NCBI RefSeq assembly: GCF_016056295.1
Contig: NZ_JAECZB010000105.1
Span: 1-64,000 of the forward strand
Source of the DNA: Atlanticothrix silvestris CENA357
GTDB taxonomy: Bacteria; Cyanobacteriota; Cyanobacteriia; Cyanobacteriales; Nostocaceae
Direction of reading: 5' to 3'
DNA length: 64,000 bases
Shown one piece after another: positions 17,714 to 27,590 of the stretch. Every line of letters starts with the position of its first letter. Position 1 is the stretch's first letter. The notes under the pieces are model-generated. The model did no database searches, was not told the DNA's origin, and worked only from the letters and a program-made list of their open reading frames with translations. The translations under genes were made by a program, and so were the position numbers.

Positions 17714-19876
17714 TCAGAGTTTACCAGACATTTTACCCAGACTGGCAACAACCGCAATTAACTCAGCTGCTCTAACCGGTTTAGCTACATGTAGCTGAAA
17801 CCCAGCTGCTAATGCCTCTTTATAATCTTCTATCCTGGCATACCCCGTCAGTGCAACAGCAGGAATCCGCCCGCCTAGCTCTGGCTCAAGCTCTCTAATT
17901 TTACGCATCAGCGTATAGCCATCCTCGCCTGGCATGCCAATGTCGCTTATCAACACATCTGGATGTAATTCTTTTAGTGCCTCAAGTGCCTGCCTTGTGG
18001 AGCTAAAAGTACTAACTTTCGCTCCACATTCTTCGAGTACTGCGGTAATCCATTGCCGCACATCCGCCTCGTCATCTACAACCAGCACTCGCAAGTTATT
18101 AAGGGGATTGGGCAACTCGGGGCCCCCTCTGGGGATAAGGGGTAATGGGGATTGGGGAGAGAAGTGTAAGTTATTCTCTCCTGTCCCTTTGCTCCCCTGC
18201 TCCTCGGTCACTGAGCGACTTGCCTTGAGCGGAGCCGAAAGGAGCCGAAGTGCTGCCCCTCTGCTTTCTTCTAAAATGGGCAACTTGACTGTAAATGTCG
18301 CCCCTTGCCCTATTCCTTGGCTTTGGGCTTGGATTGTGCCACCATGCAGTTCTACCACATGACGGGCGATCGCTAGCCCTAAACCTAGTCCTTTATTTGA
18401 CCGAGTATGAGTACTATCTGCTTGGCAAAAGCGCTCAAATACGTGAGGTAGAAAATCAGCACTGATGCCCTTACCCGTATCACTTACTTCAATTAGTGCT
18501 GAGTGCGAAGAGTTAAATTCATGACTGAATGACAACTGCACCTTAACTCGTCCGTCGTTGGGTGTAAATTTGATTGCATTAGTGAGTAGATTTAACACAA
18601 CTTGTTGCAAGCGATCTGAGTCACCCCAAATTTTTTCTATTGAAGTATCAAGTGTAGTTTCAATTTGAATACTCTTAGCATCTGCCAGTGATTGTACAAC
18701 CTCGATCGCAGCTGTAATTACTTCTACTAAATCTACCAAATCAATAGAGAGTGAAAGTTCTCCTCTAACAATACGCGAAATATCAAGTAAGTCTTCAATA
18801 AGTTGCATTTGCAAGTTAGCATTGCGTTCAATTGTCTCCAGTGCAAGAGATACTTTAGCTTCATCTAGCGCACCTGTTTGCAACATCCCTGCCCAACCAA
18901 TAATTGCAGTCATGGGGGTACGTAATTCATGGGATACTATTGCTAAAAATTCGTCTTTGGAACGGTTTGCAGCTTCTGCTGCACTTTGTGCCGCTTCGCT
19001 AACAGCGCGTGCGGCTTGTTCTCGGAGCAGCAGTTGCTCTTTTTCTTCCTCGGCTTGTTTGCGCTCAGTAATATCTTGCATAATTTTAGAGAAGCCGCGC
19101 AAATTTCCATTTTCATCTCGTAAAGGTGTGATTACACAATACGCCCAGAAAAATGTACCATCCTTACGGAGATGCCAACGATTTTCTTTAGAAAAACCCT
19201 CAGTGACGGCTTTTGTTAATACTTGTTGTGGTTGTCCACGCTCAATTGCTTCTGGTGAAAAAATTCGCTCAAAAGGTTGACCAATAATTTCTGCTTCTTG
19301 ATAGCCTAAAATACGCTCGGCTCCAATGTTCCAACTGGTAAAGTTACCGTTTGGATCTAACATAAAAATTGCGTAATTAGTTACTCCTTCTATTAGCAAT
19401 CGATAACGTTCTTCGCTTTGGCGCAGAGTGTCTTGAATTTGACGTAGAAACTCGTAATTATCCTGGGCGGCTCGCGCGTTTTTCTGAGCTTGCGATCGCG
19501 CCTTACGCAATGCAAAGTTAAGTGAACTGATCAACACTGCTACCAGCACAAACTGAACCAACCCTACCACACTGAACCCAGTAACAGCCAGAGAATAAAA
19601 AGGAGGCAAAAGGAAGTAGGCGCAGGCTATAGCAGACAAAAAAGTTGCCAACAGTCCTGGGTTTAAACCACCATACCAAGAACTAAGCATGACAGCAGCT
19701 AAAAACAGTGGGTAAATGGAATTCAGCCTGTGTAACTGCCATAGAAGCAATGTAAGCAGTAAAGCTAGTAAAACCGTTAAGAATGCAATGCTATAGCCTT
19801 GTAGTTGCGATCGCGTAGCGTCTCCGTATGAGAATCGCCCAAGGCGGGGCAAAGTCCATCGAGTCAATCTCCACAT
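17714..19876 (-). CDS. Membrane-anchored PAS hybrid histidine kinase with C-terminal REC
   Basis: 720 residues. Hydrophobic N-terminal block (about 28-122) of the DUF4118/KdpD type, coiled coil, then PAS plus PAC (about 155-275, 'GFSKIMQDITERKQAEEE'). HisKA follows with H316 in 'IVSHELRTPMT', then HATPase_c with N ('LTNAIKFTP'), 'DTGKGIS' and 'GLGLGLAIA' boxes, and a C-terminal REC (about 598-712, 'VLISDIGMPGEDG'). The linker before REC (about 545-590) is a low-complexity insert derived from intergenic repeats. Phosphotransfer partners may include the REC protein at 20.05 kb or the Hpt regulator at 14.4 kb; this is inference from proximity. Confidence 0.9.
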   Translation of the reverse strand: MWRLTRWTLPRLGRFSYGDATRSQLQGYSIAFLTVLLALLLTLLLWQLHRLNSIYPLFLAAVMLSSWYGGLNPGLLATFLSAIACAYFLLPPFYSLAVTGFSVVGLVQFVLVAVLISSLNFALRKARSQAQKNARAAQDNYEFLRQIQDTLRQSEERYRLLIEGVTNYAIFMLDPNGNFTSWNIGAERILGYQEAEIIGQPFERIFSPEAIERGQPQQVLTKAVTEGFSKENRWHLRKDGTFFWAYCVITPLRDENGNLRGFSKIMQDITERKQAEEEKEQLLLREQAARAVSEAAQSAAEAANRSKDEFLAIVSHELRTPMTAIIGWAGMLQTGALDEAKVSLALETIERNANLQMQLIEDLLDISRIVRGELSLSIDLVDLVEVITAAIEVVQSLADAKSIQIETTLDTSIEKIWGDSDRLQQVVLNLLTNAIKFTPNDGRVKVQLSFSHEFNSSHSALIEVSDTGKGISADFLPHVFERFCQADSTHTRSNKGLGLGLAIARHVVELHGGTIQAQSQGIGQGATFTVKLPILEESRGAALRLLSAPLKASRSVTEEQGSKGTGENNLHFSPQSPLPLIPRGGPELPNPLNNLRVLVVDDEADVRQWITAVLEECGAKVSTFSSTRQALEALKELHPDVLISDIGMPGEDGYTLMRKIRELEPELGGRIPAVALTGYARIEDYKEALAAGFQLHVAKPVRAAELIAVVASLGKMSGKL
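18106..18262. repeat. Repeat-rich insert in the kinase-to-REC linker
   Basis: Purine/pyrimidine-skewed runs of the 'ggggataaggggtaatgggg' and 'ctcccctgctcc' type, common in cyanobacterial intergenic DNA, are read in frame as a Ser/Pro/Gly-rich linker. A second motif, aggagccgaa-like, is doubled near 18225-18250. Confidence 0.45.
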
Positions 19877-20054
19877 TTTCTATTACTTCTGGTTATGCCA
19901 TCTGTTTATTAAACTTCTACCCTAGTTTTCCACTTTCAAGTTTTACCTTGGAGAATGAATCTTAAGATTATGGTAATTCTAAAAAGTACCCATCATTACG
20001 CCGGAGGAATTGAAGTAGGAAGCAATCATAATTTCAAGTAGGAAGATAATAACA

Positions 20055-20426
20055 ATGAATACTAAGCAAATTTTAGTTATTGATGATGAAGATGACATCC
20101 GTAAATTGATTCAAACCTGTCTGGAAATAATGGGGGGTTGGCAGGTTTTAACCGCCACATCAGGTAGTCAAGGATTATTATTAGCTCAGTCATCTCAACC
20201 CGATGCCATACTTTTGGACGTAATGATGCCTGATATGGATGGTTTGAAAACTTTTCAGAAACTACAGGCTAATCAAATCACTAAAGATATACCTGTAATT
20301 CTGCTGACAGCTAGAGGACGAAATACTGACCAAAATCTATTTGCTCAATTAGGCGTTAGAGGCATCATCAATAAACCGTTTAATCCTCAAAAATTAGCTA
20401 ATCAAGTAGCAGCGGCTTTGAGATAA
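20055..20426 (+). CDS. Single-domain response regulator (REC)
   Basis: 123 residues consisting of one receiver domain: acidic pair in 'VIDDEDDIRK', phosphoacceptor Asp in 'AILLDVMMPDMDG', Thr in 'ILLTARG', Lys in 'INKPFNP'. No output domain. Such CheY-like proteins relay phosphate between kinases and Hpt or effector proteins. It is divergent from the hybrid kinase, with about 180 bp between starts, so the two may be co-regulated. Confidence 0.9.
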   Translation: MNTKQILVIDDEDDIRKLIQTCLEIMGGWQVLTATSGSQGLLLAQSSQPDAILLDVMMPDMDGLKTFQKLQANQITKDIPVILLTARGRNTDQNLFAQLGVRGIINKPFNPQKLANQVAAALR

Positions 20427-21052
20427 ATAAAGTAAATCTTAAAAATAAGACTACTTTTTCAAGCTCAGCTAGCTATTAATCCATAACTAAATAATTTAAG
20501 AGTTTTTTTTTACTTCTAGAAAGACAGTTGCAGCTATATTGGAAAAGTATTAACCCTAACCTTAAAGTGTCGCTGTTTCTCAACCATAAAGTGTGATTCG
20601 TTTGCTAGATGTTTTTGCAATGTTAGCAAACGTCAATATGATTTGCGCTCACCTTTTGGGAATAATTACTTCTCTTTATCTACTTCATTGGGCAGACAAT
20701 TAGTAAAATGTACTGTTTGTTTCATAATACCAGCTATTTCTATTGAAGTAGTAACTCTACTTCTAAAGTAGTATTTACGAAGTGTTTTTGAATTCTGATC
20801 GACTTTTCCACTATTGAGATTTAACCTTAAAGCATGGCCTATTTTCATAACTCCTTTTTTGCTAGGTTGAGCGGCTAAACTTTACCTAAATTATATTTCA
20901 AGGTTTCTGATTATTACAAATACAAGACGTTATGAATTAAGACTTCATGCTTTTTAAAGTAATCATCAGAAAAATATGTTATGTAAAATTTATTTTTTAC
21001 TTTGGGTTACTAAATGCAACTCTAAATGCAACTATTTATTTCTAAGTGAATT
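20427..21052. other. Intergenic region with hairpin
   Basis: Contains the inverted repeat cgtttgcta / tagcaaacg (around 20597-20629) and otherwise AT-rich sequence. A 60-codon reverse-strand frame at 20666-20848 has an AAGGAG close to its ATG, but it encodes a basic peptide with no recognisable domain; I do not call it. Confidence 0.3.
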
Positions 21053-21094
21053 TTGAACAAAAAATCAAAAAATGAAATTATCGGGAGGTTATTT

Positions 21095-21730
21095 ATGTAT
21101 AAGTTAAATCGTTCTTTTTTGCGAAAGATTGGATTATTTGGAACGCTTTTTGGAAGTTTACTAGCTAGCTTGTCTGCAATTACTCAATCGGCAGTAGCAC
21201 AGCAACGAACTCCTAGAGTTAACCCTTGTCCAGGTATTTTTTACGAAGAACCACACCGTAATCGAGTCTTGGTTCCACAGGGATGTCCGCCGAATGCTGC
21301 AACTTTAAAGTTCAAAGCACAAGGAGGAGTTGTAGTGCAACCAAGAGTTTTGGTGAAGCCGGAGGGTTTACGTGTCAATCGCCAACCAATACCTGCTCCA
21401 GAAAGCCGACAATACGCTATAGCTAACGTCACACCAACAGCAAGTACAGTTGATGTGAAATTGAAAAACAACACTAACGCTGGTATCTCTTATCAAGCAA
21501 TTGGTCAGACACAACCCCGATATCTTGCTGGTGGCCAAGAGTTTACTTTACAAGATTTACCGACACCTATCAGTATTACTTTGGTACGTCAAGACGGTGG
21601 ACTGCTAAAAGTTATGCCCATGTCTACCTCTGAAGGCACACTTGCAGTGTCGTTGGATGAAACAACCAATCTTGATAATAATCAAGGCGTATTGAGAATT
21701 CAAAAAGATGGTCAAGTCTTTCTAAATTAA
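21095..21730 (+). CDS. Secreted protein of unknown function
   Basis: 211 residues from ATG 21095, preferred over 21053 because GGGAGG stands 6 nt upstream and a typical signal peptide follows (MYKLNRSFLRKIGLFGTLFG ... AQQ, cleavage about residue 36). The mature part carries two cysteines early ('VNPCPGIFYEEP', 'VPQGCPPN'), then a beta-rich domain of about 120 residues with no motif I know. Likely periplasmic or extracellular. The next gene, 160 bp on, is also exported. Confidence 0.65.
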   Translation: MYKLNRSFLRKIGLFGTLFGSLLASLSAITQSAVAQQRTPRVNPCPGIFYEEPHRNRVLVPQGCPPNAATLKFKAQGGVVVQPRVLVKPEGLRVNRQPIPAPESRQYAIANVTPTASTVDVKLKNNTNAGISYQAIGQTQPRYLAGGQEFTLQDLPTPISITLVRQDGGLLKVMPMSTSEGTLAVSLDETTNLDNNQGVLRIQKDGQVFLN

Positions 21731-21888
21731 TATGGTTCACCGCATTAATTTTGTAGAGCATTAAAACAGTGATGACAACAAATCAAAATTTTGTATTTAT
21801 CCAACAATTTCAGGTTCAGTTGAAGGCTTAGTTATTAGTAATTCATCATCTGAACTTGATATTAGTCAACCCAAATGGAGATCTTGAA

Positions 21889-22692
21889 ATGATTAACTTT
21901 TTTCAAACTAAGTGGAGTTCTAAAGGAGCTATTGCTCTAGCACTCTCCGCAGTGTTGCTTCCCGCATGTACCAACAACTTAGAGCGAGAGGCTGCAGTTC
22001 CTGAAACTAACGTTACTACAGAGGAAGTCACAGACAATACAAACCAGCTAATCGGCAAAACTGTAACAGTTAGAAGTACACCCATTACAAAATTAGGGCC
22101 ATCAACTTTCACAGTTAGCGATAAGGAATTCTTTGGCACTGAATCCATCTTAGTTGTAAATGCTTCTGGTAAAGTTTTTACTCTGCCTACTGACCCAAAT
22201 ACACCAATTCAAGCGACAGGCCCAGTTAGTAAATTTGTGATTGCAGATATTAATCGAGATTACAACTTGGGTCTAGATCCCAACTTATATGTAGATTACG
22301 AAGGTAAACCTGCAATTATCGCTCAATCACTGGCACTTGCTCCTAAACCAGGTGAACTTACCACAAACCCCAGCCTATACTACGGTAAAACTCTAGCGGT
22401 AACAGGTGAAGTGGAAGATATTAGAAATTCTAGTTCGTTTACCTTGGATGAAGAAAAATTGTTTGGTGGACAAGACTTGTTAGTTATACGCGCCGGTACT
22501 CCCAAAGGAGTTGTCAACGAAGGAGAGAAGGTTGCAGTTACGGGAGTGTTGCGTCCGTTTATTGTTGCTGAATTAGAACGGGATTACGACCTGAACTGGG
22601 ATTTAACTTTGCAGAGGAAACTGGAAGCAGAATACAGCAATAAACCTGTGTTAGTTGCGAATGAAGTTTACCCCTCAGCAATTCCGCAATAA
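21889..22692 (+). CDS. Lipoprotein with two repeated OB-like domains
   Basis: 267 residues from ATG 21889. Signal sequence with lipobox 'LLPAC' (C27) predicts lipid attachment in the periplasm. After an acidic linker two similar units follow: about 45-145 ('LIGKTVTVRSTPITKLGPSTFTV') and about 160-260 ('YYGKTLAVTGEVEDIRNSSSFTL'). Each has G-K-T-x-x-V-x-G/R at the start, an 'FFG/LFGG' turn and ends 'IADINRDYNLGLD' or 'VAELERDYDLNWD' plus 'KP-hydrophobic'. This is an internal duplication of a small beta-barrel. Function unknown. Confidence 0.65.
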   Translation: MINFFQTKWSSKGAIALALSAVLLPACTNNLEREAAVPETNVTTEEVTDNTNQLIGKTVTVRSTPITKLGPSTFTVSDKEFFGTESILVVNASGKVFTLPTDPNTPIQATGPVSKFVIADINRDYNLGLDPNLYVDYEGKPAIIAQSLALAPKPGELTTNPSLYYGKTLAVTGEVEDIRNSSSFTLDEEKLFGGQDLLVIRAGTPKGVVNEGEKVAVTGVLRPFIVAELERDYDLNWDLTLQRKLEAEYSNKPVLVANEVYPSAIPQ

Positions 22693-22758
22693 TTCTACAG
22701 CACTGTCTATCAGGAAAACTTTGCATAAATAACCTCAAGATAAATAACAATAAGGGCA

Positions 22759-22863
22759 ATGAGTGACAATTCCCAAAGCGGAGGTTTATTACAAGCACTG
22801 GGTCAAGCAGGGGTGTTAGTTTTCCTGGTAGCGATCGCTATAGTAATGAAAAGTTGTACTTAG
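22759..22863 (+). CDS. Short single-span membrane peptide
   Basis: 34 residues from ATG 22759: MSDNSQSGGLLQALGQAGVL, then a hydrophobic helix (LVFLVAIAIVMK) and a terminal C-T. AAGG lies 5 nt upstream. The Ser/Gly N-terminus plus one helix is like other tiny cyanobacterial membrane peptides. Coding status is uncertain because of length. Confidence 0.4.
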   Translation: MSDNSQSGGLLQALGQAGVLVFLVAIAIVMKSCT

Positions 22864-22959
22864 CAACAGACCTATTTTAGTTGCTAAAACTGTATACCTT
22901 TCTTAGAAATTCTCAGTTTGTCATGTCCGTCTTAAATACTATACTTTCTGTGAGGTTTT

Positions 22960-25416
22960 ATGGGTATCCTCAACGAAGCATTTCTTAACCTACGAACAAT
23001 TAAACTTCGACGGTTTTTAGGATCGCTGTTCTACCCGCTGCAACGAGATTGGTTAGAACGTCAGCTTCGTAAGTCTCAAACTTTAGAGGCTGTTGAGGAA
23101 ACTGGAGAAATTCAGAGGGCTGAAGCAACTAAGAGAGGCGGACAATTTCACTTCAAACACATTGAGTTAGAAATTTATTTTCTGAGCGCCGATTTAGTCC
23201 GAATTGAGTGGAAACCTGGGATATATCCCATTTCTTATGGCATCTCGCGTAAAGATTGGCCACAGATAGAAACGACGTTTCAAGAGATGGAAGAGTGCTG
23301 GACAATTTCTAGTCCACAGCTAAAGGTGATTGTTGGCGTTGACGGCAGTTTGAAATTTCAAAATCTTTCTGGGCAGACACTACGGGAAGAACTACCTCCC
23401 CAGCGACCAACAAAACTATCGCGCCAAACACAAGATGAGACTTGGCTACATCAAGCGAAACTACGTCCACAGGAACATATTTATGGTTTGGGAGAAAGGG
23501 CGGCTCCTTTAAATCTCCGTACATCGGGCGATAAAAATAAAGCCAGAACCTACCGGATGTGGAACTATGATGCAGGAGGCATATATGGGCCGGGAACTGA
23601 CCCATTATATCTTTGCATTCCACTCTATTTAGGTCTGCATGAAGAAGGTAGTTACCTAATTTTCTATGAAAACTCCTTTCCTGCTAGCTTTAGTTTTCAA
23701 GAGTTAGCTACAGCCGAGTTTGAAGGCGGGGCGTTGCGCTATTACTTTACTGCTGGCACATTGCCTCAATTGTTGGAGCGATACACAGAATTAACAGGTC
23801 GCCCACCCCTACCACCCCGTTGGGCATTTGGCTATCATCAATCACGTTGGGGATATGACAAAGAAAGCGCACTGCGGGAAGCCGTAAAGGGGTTTGAGAC
23901 ACATGACATTCCAGTGAGTGCAATGCATCTAGATATAGATGTTCTAGATAATTTTCGTGCCTTTACCATTGACCCCGATCGCTTTCCCCATATTTCTGAG
24001 TTAGCTGAAGAGTTGGTAACGAAGGGAATACGGTTAATTACCATTATTAACCCTGGTGTCCGAGCATCTCGAAAAAACAGACTTTTTGAGGAGGGACGCG
24101 CCCAGGATGTATTTTGCAAACTCCCAAATGGTAAACCTGCAATCGCTCCTGTTTGGGCAGGTTTATGCGCTTTCCCTGACTTTACCAACCCCCAAGCCCG
24201 TCACTGGTGGAGCAGACAATATGAATATCTGCTCGATCTAGGCATTACTGGATTTTGGCATGATATGAATGAACCAGGGGTTTTTGTCCTTTGGGGCGAC
24301 CCTTCACTACCGCCCCATTCAACTTGGCATTCTTTGGAAGGTAGAGGCGGCGACCACCGCGAAGCTCATAATTTTTATGGATTACTTCAAGCTGAAGCTG
24401 GATACGAAGCCCTATCTGAGTATCAACCTGAACGACGGCCTTTCATCGTTTCGCGTTCTGGTTGGGCAGGTTTGCAACGCTACGCCTGGACTTGGACGGG
24501 CGATATTGAAACTAGCTGGGAAGGACTACGCCAAACTATTCCCACAGTTTTAAACCTGGGATTATCAGGAATTCCCTACAGTGGCTCTGATATTGGTGGA
24601 TTTAAGGGCAATCCCAGTGCAGAATTATACTTGCGTTGGTTTCAAATATCCTGCTTTATGGCATTCTGCCGCACCCATTCTGCCAACAACACCAAGCTCC
24701 GTACACCCTGGAGTTTTGGCGAACCAACCCTGAGTATTGTAAGGCAATTTTTGCAATTACGGTATCGGTTGATGCCCTACTTCTATACCTTAGCTTGGGA
24801 AGCGTCTCAAACCGGACATCCTTTGGTACGTCCTTTATTTTGGGCAGATACAGACAATCCTCAACTTTGGAGTATAGATGATGCCTTTTTGTTGGGCGAT
24901 GCTCTTTTAGTTGCTGCGATCGCCCAAGAAGGCGCAACCTCACGAGCGATCGCATTACCTAAAGGACACTGGTATAACTTTTGGAATGATGCACTCCTAG
25001 AGGGAGGAAAGCAGGTCAACTTAAAAGCACCTCTAGAACAGATACCGCTATTGGTAAAGGCTGGGAGTATTTTACCAATGGAGGAAGATAATCAACTGAT
25101 TCTTCATATTTACCCGTCCGCGTTCTTAACTAGTGAAGGTCAGGTTTACAGTGACGCGGGAGATGGCTATGGGAAATCGCGGTTGGATAGTTTTTACTTA
25201 ACGCAGAATCAAGACTGCTTGGAACTAACTTGGAAACAACAGGGAGATTATGCTTTTCCTTATGCGGGGATTAAATTGCACCTCCACGGATTTGAGCCGC
25301 AACAAGTTTGGGTGGACAGCAATGAAGTTGTCAATCAAGGACAATGCTTAAGTGTAGAGCAGTTTGAGCAAGTTCGCTGGCAGGGAGTGTTCACCAATTA
25401 CGAACACCGTAGTTAA
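22960..25416 (+). CDS. Glycoside hydrolase family 31 alpha-glucosidase
   Basis: 818 residues. N-terminal beta-sandwich (about 45-260, galactose-mutarotase-like), then the GH31 TIM barrel (about 275-610): 'PPLPPRWAFGYHQSRWGY', 'AMHLDIDVLDNF', nucleophile D435 in 'GFWHDMNEP', acid/base D515 in 'WTWTGDIETSW', and 'GIPYSGSDIGGF'. C-terminal beta domains follow. Family members release terminal alpha-linked glucose from oligosaccharides such as maltodextrins. No signal peptide is evident, so it is probably cytoplasmic. It stands alone on the plus strand; the next gene starts about 260 bp on. Confidence 0.9.
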   Translation: MGILNEAFLNLRTIKLRRFLGSLFYPLQRDWLERQLRKSQTLEAVEETGEIQRAEATKRGGQFHFKHIELEIYFLSADLVRIEWKPGIYPISYGISRKDWPQIETTFQEMEECWTISSPQLKVIVGVDGSLKFQNLSGQTLREELPPQRPTKLSRQTQDETWLHQAKLRPQEHIYGLGERAAPLNLRTSGDKNKARTYRMWNYDAGGIYGPGTDPLYLCIPLYLGLHEEGSYLIFYENSFPASFSFQELATAEFEGGALRYYFTAGTLPQLLERYTELTGRPPLPPRWAFGYHQSRWGYDKESALREAVKGFETHDIPVSAMHLDIDVLDNFRAFTIDPDRFPHISELAEELVTKGIRLITIINPGVRASRKNRLFEEGRAQDVFCKLPNGKPAIAPVWAGLCAFPDFTNPQARHWWSRQYEYLLDLGITGFWHDMNEPGVFVLWGDPSLPPHSTWHSLEGRGGDHREAHNFYGLLQAEAGYEALSEYQPERRPFIVSRSGWAGLQRYAWTWTGDIETSWEGLRQTIPTVLNLGLSGIPYSGSDIGGFKGNPSAELYLRWFQISCFMAFCRTHSANNTKLRTPWSFGEPTLSIVRQFLQLRYRLMPYFYTLAWEASQTGHPLVRPLFWADTDNPQLWSIDDAFLLGDALLVAAIAQEGATSRAIALPKGHWYNFWNDALLEGGKQVNLKAPLEQIPLLVKAGSILPMEEDNQLILHIYPSAFLTSEGQVYSDAGDGYGKSRLDSFYLTQNQDCLELTWKQQGDYAFPYAGIKLHLHGFEPQQVWVDSNEVVNQGQCLSVEQFEQVRWQGVFTNYEHRS

Positions 25417-25678
25417 CTTGAATAAGCTTATTTCATTGTTTGACCTCTTGATTTAAGGATTCCAAATATTTCAGTTAATTGAATATCTCCACTCAAAAAA
25501 CATTATATTAATTCTTTTAGAGCTTCATTAATTTTATTTTAAATTAATAAAAAATATTTATATTTAGGAATAGTAAACTGAATTAAAAAAACTAGTTGTC
25601 AATTTCAACATTATTTTAATAGGTTATGTCAAAAAGTCCCCGTATAGAAAGAAACTTATGTAAGTTGTGTGGAGATAG

Positions 25679-27541
25679 ACTAGCAAGCTCATCAGATTCC
25701 ACTGTACACTGTTATCAATCACTACGCTGACAAGTTCTGTTTTAGCTGGGGGGCTGGTTGGTTTAGCTATTAGTTTCCGTGATTTGCCAAGTGTTAGAAA
25801 AATACGGAATTTTGTACCTGCGGAAACAACTTATATTTATGATATTAAAGGCAGGCTATTAGCAAGTATTCACGGTAAATTCAATCGTGAAGTAGTCCCC
25901 TTAAATAAAGTTTCTCCTCACCTAAAAAGAGCAGTATTAGCCACCGAAGATAGTTATTTTTATGATCACAAAGGTATTAATCCTGTAGGTGTGGCGCGTG
26001 CTTTAGTAGTTAACTTGGAAGCCGGGCAAGTAGAAGAAGGCGGCTCTACTATTACCATGCAATTGGTCAAAAACCTGTTTTTATCTCAAGAGCGTACTTT
26101 CACGCGTAAAATAGCAGAAGCAGTGCTGGCAATTCGTTTAGAACAAGTTCTCAAGAAAAATGAGATATTGGATATGTACCTCAATCAAGTTTATTGGGGT
26201 GATAACAATTATGGTGTCCAAATGGCGGCACGTTATTACTTTAACAAATCAGCGGCAAATTTAAACTTGGCTGAATCAGCTATGATGGCAGGGTTGCTTC
26301 CAGCACCAGAAAGTTTCAGTCCTTTTATTAACATGGAGTTAGCTAAGCAAAAGCAGAAAGAAGTGCTTTTTAGGATGCTGGAATTAAACTGGATTAGCCA
26401 GCAGGATTACAATCAGGCTCTTAAGCAAAAAATTCAACTGAATAAAAATAGATCTTTAGAAGGTAGTGCTTCACCTTATATAACTAATACCGTAGCGCAG
26501 GAGTTGGCGAAAAAGTTTGGACGTGATGCGTTGCTCAAAGGTGGAATGCGGGTGCAAACAACCGTTGATGCTAAATTCCAACTCATGGCAGAAAAAACGG
26601 TCAAGCGTTGGCATAAAAGGCTAACATATCAAGGGCTAAGAAATAATCAAATAGCTTTAGTAGCTATTGATCCGCGCACCCATTTTATTAAAGCTTTAGT
26701 CGGTGGCATAGATGCCAAGACTAGCGAATTTAACCGAGCAACCCAAGCACGTCGTCAGCCAGGGTCTTCTTTTAAACCGTTTGTTTACTACACTGCTTTT
26801 GCTAGTGGCAAGTTCACACCCAATACAATTGTGCAAGATACTCCAGTCAAGTATCGTGATGGCAACCGTTGGTACTACCCGCGCAATTATGATAATAGTT
26901 TTATGGGAGCAATACCAATTCGCACAGCTTTATCACTATCTCGGAATATTCCGGCAGTCAAACTTGGCAAAGCTGTAGGTCTAAATAAAGTTATTAAAAC
27001 TTCTCGGACTTTAGGTATTACGAGTCCAATGCAACCTGTAACTTCTTTGCCTTTAGGTGCAATTGGTGTAACGCCTGTAGAAATGGCTAGTGCCTATGCT
27101 ACTTTAGCTAATTATGGCTGGCAGTCACCATCTACATTAATCATGCGTGTCACTGATAGCAATGGTAACGTTTTGATAGATAATACACCTAAACCTCGTT
27201 TGGTTTTAAATCCTTGGGCATCTGCATCGGTGATTAATGTGATGCAATCTGTAATTAATAACGGTACAGGTAAATCTGCTGCTATAGGTCGTCCGGCCGC
27301 TGGTAAGACGGGAACAACCTCATCAGAAAGGGATGTTTGGTTTGTGGGTACTGTACCACAGTTGGCAACTGCGATCTGGGTAGGAAGAGATGACAACAGA
27401 AGACTAGGTTACGGTGCAACAGGTGGTGGCACAGTTGCTCCTATATGGCGTGATTTTATGCGAAATGCACTTAAAAATGTACCAGTCGAGAACTTCAAGC
27501 GACCTTCTAAGTTTCCTCGCCCTCGACCACAGCAGAAATAA
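25679..27541 (+). CDS. Class A penicillin-binding protein (PBP1a-type), start codon not found
   Basis: The frame is open from 25679 (after TAG 25676). It encodes a basic stretch and a membrane anchor (VLAGGLVGLAISF) leading directly into the conserved start of the glycosyltransferase domain. No ATG, GTG or TTG occurs before TTG 25784, which lies after the anchor. GT51 motifs: 'ATEDSYFYDHKGI', 'GGSTITMQLVKN', 'EILDMYLNQVYWG'. Transpeptidase motifs: S-x-x-K in 'PGSSFKPF', S-x-N in 'SLSRNIPA', K-T-G in 'AGKTGTTS'. All catalytic parts are intact. It polymerises and cross-links peptidoglycan. Either a rare start is used, or a point mutation or frameshift has damaged the 5' end. Confidence 0.85.
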   Translation, partial: TSKLIRFHCTLLSITTLTSSVLAGGLVGLAISFRDLPSVRKIRNFVPAETTYIYDIKGRLLASIHGKFNREVVPLNKVSPHLKRAVLATEDSYFYDHKGINPVGVARALVVNLEAGQVEEGGSTITMQLVKNLFLSQERTFTRKIAEAVLAIRLEQVLKKNEILDMYLNQVYWGDNNYGVQMAARYYFNKSAANLNLAESAMMAGLLPAPESFSPFINMELAKQKQKEVLFRMLELNWISQQDYNQALKQKIQLNKNRSLEGSASPYITNTVAQELAKKFGRDALLKGGMRVQTTVDAKFQLMAEKTVKRWHKRLTYQGLRNNQIALVAIDPRTHFIKALVGGIDAKTSEFNRATQARRQPGSSFKPFVYYTAFASGKFTPNTIVQDTPVKYRDGNRWYYPRNYDNSFMGAIPIRTALSLSRNIPAVKLGKAVGLNKVIKTSRTLGITSPMQPVTSLPLGAIGVTPVEMASAYATLANYGWQSPSTLIMRVTDSNGNVLIDNTPKPRLVLNPWASASVINVMQSVINNGTGKSAAIGRPAAGKTGTTSSERDVWFVGTVPQLATAIWVGRDDNRRLGYGATGGGTVAPIWRDFMRNALKNVPVENFKRPSKFPRPRPQQK

Positions 27542-27590
27542 GACTTTTGATGATATTACAGCTATTTGAGCAATATCATTGTCATATTGC

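Noticed and set aside
20666-20848. 60-codon reverse-strand frame with a purine-rich site near its ATG
   Set aside because: Spacing of AAGGAG to ATG is too short and the peptide has no recognisable pattern; kept only as a note.
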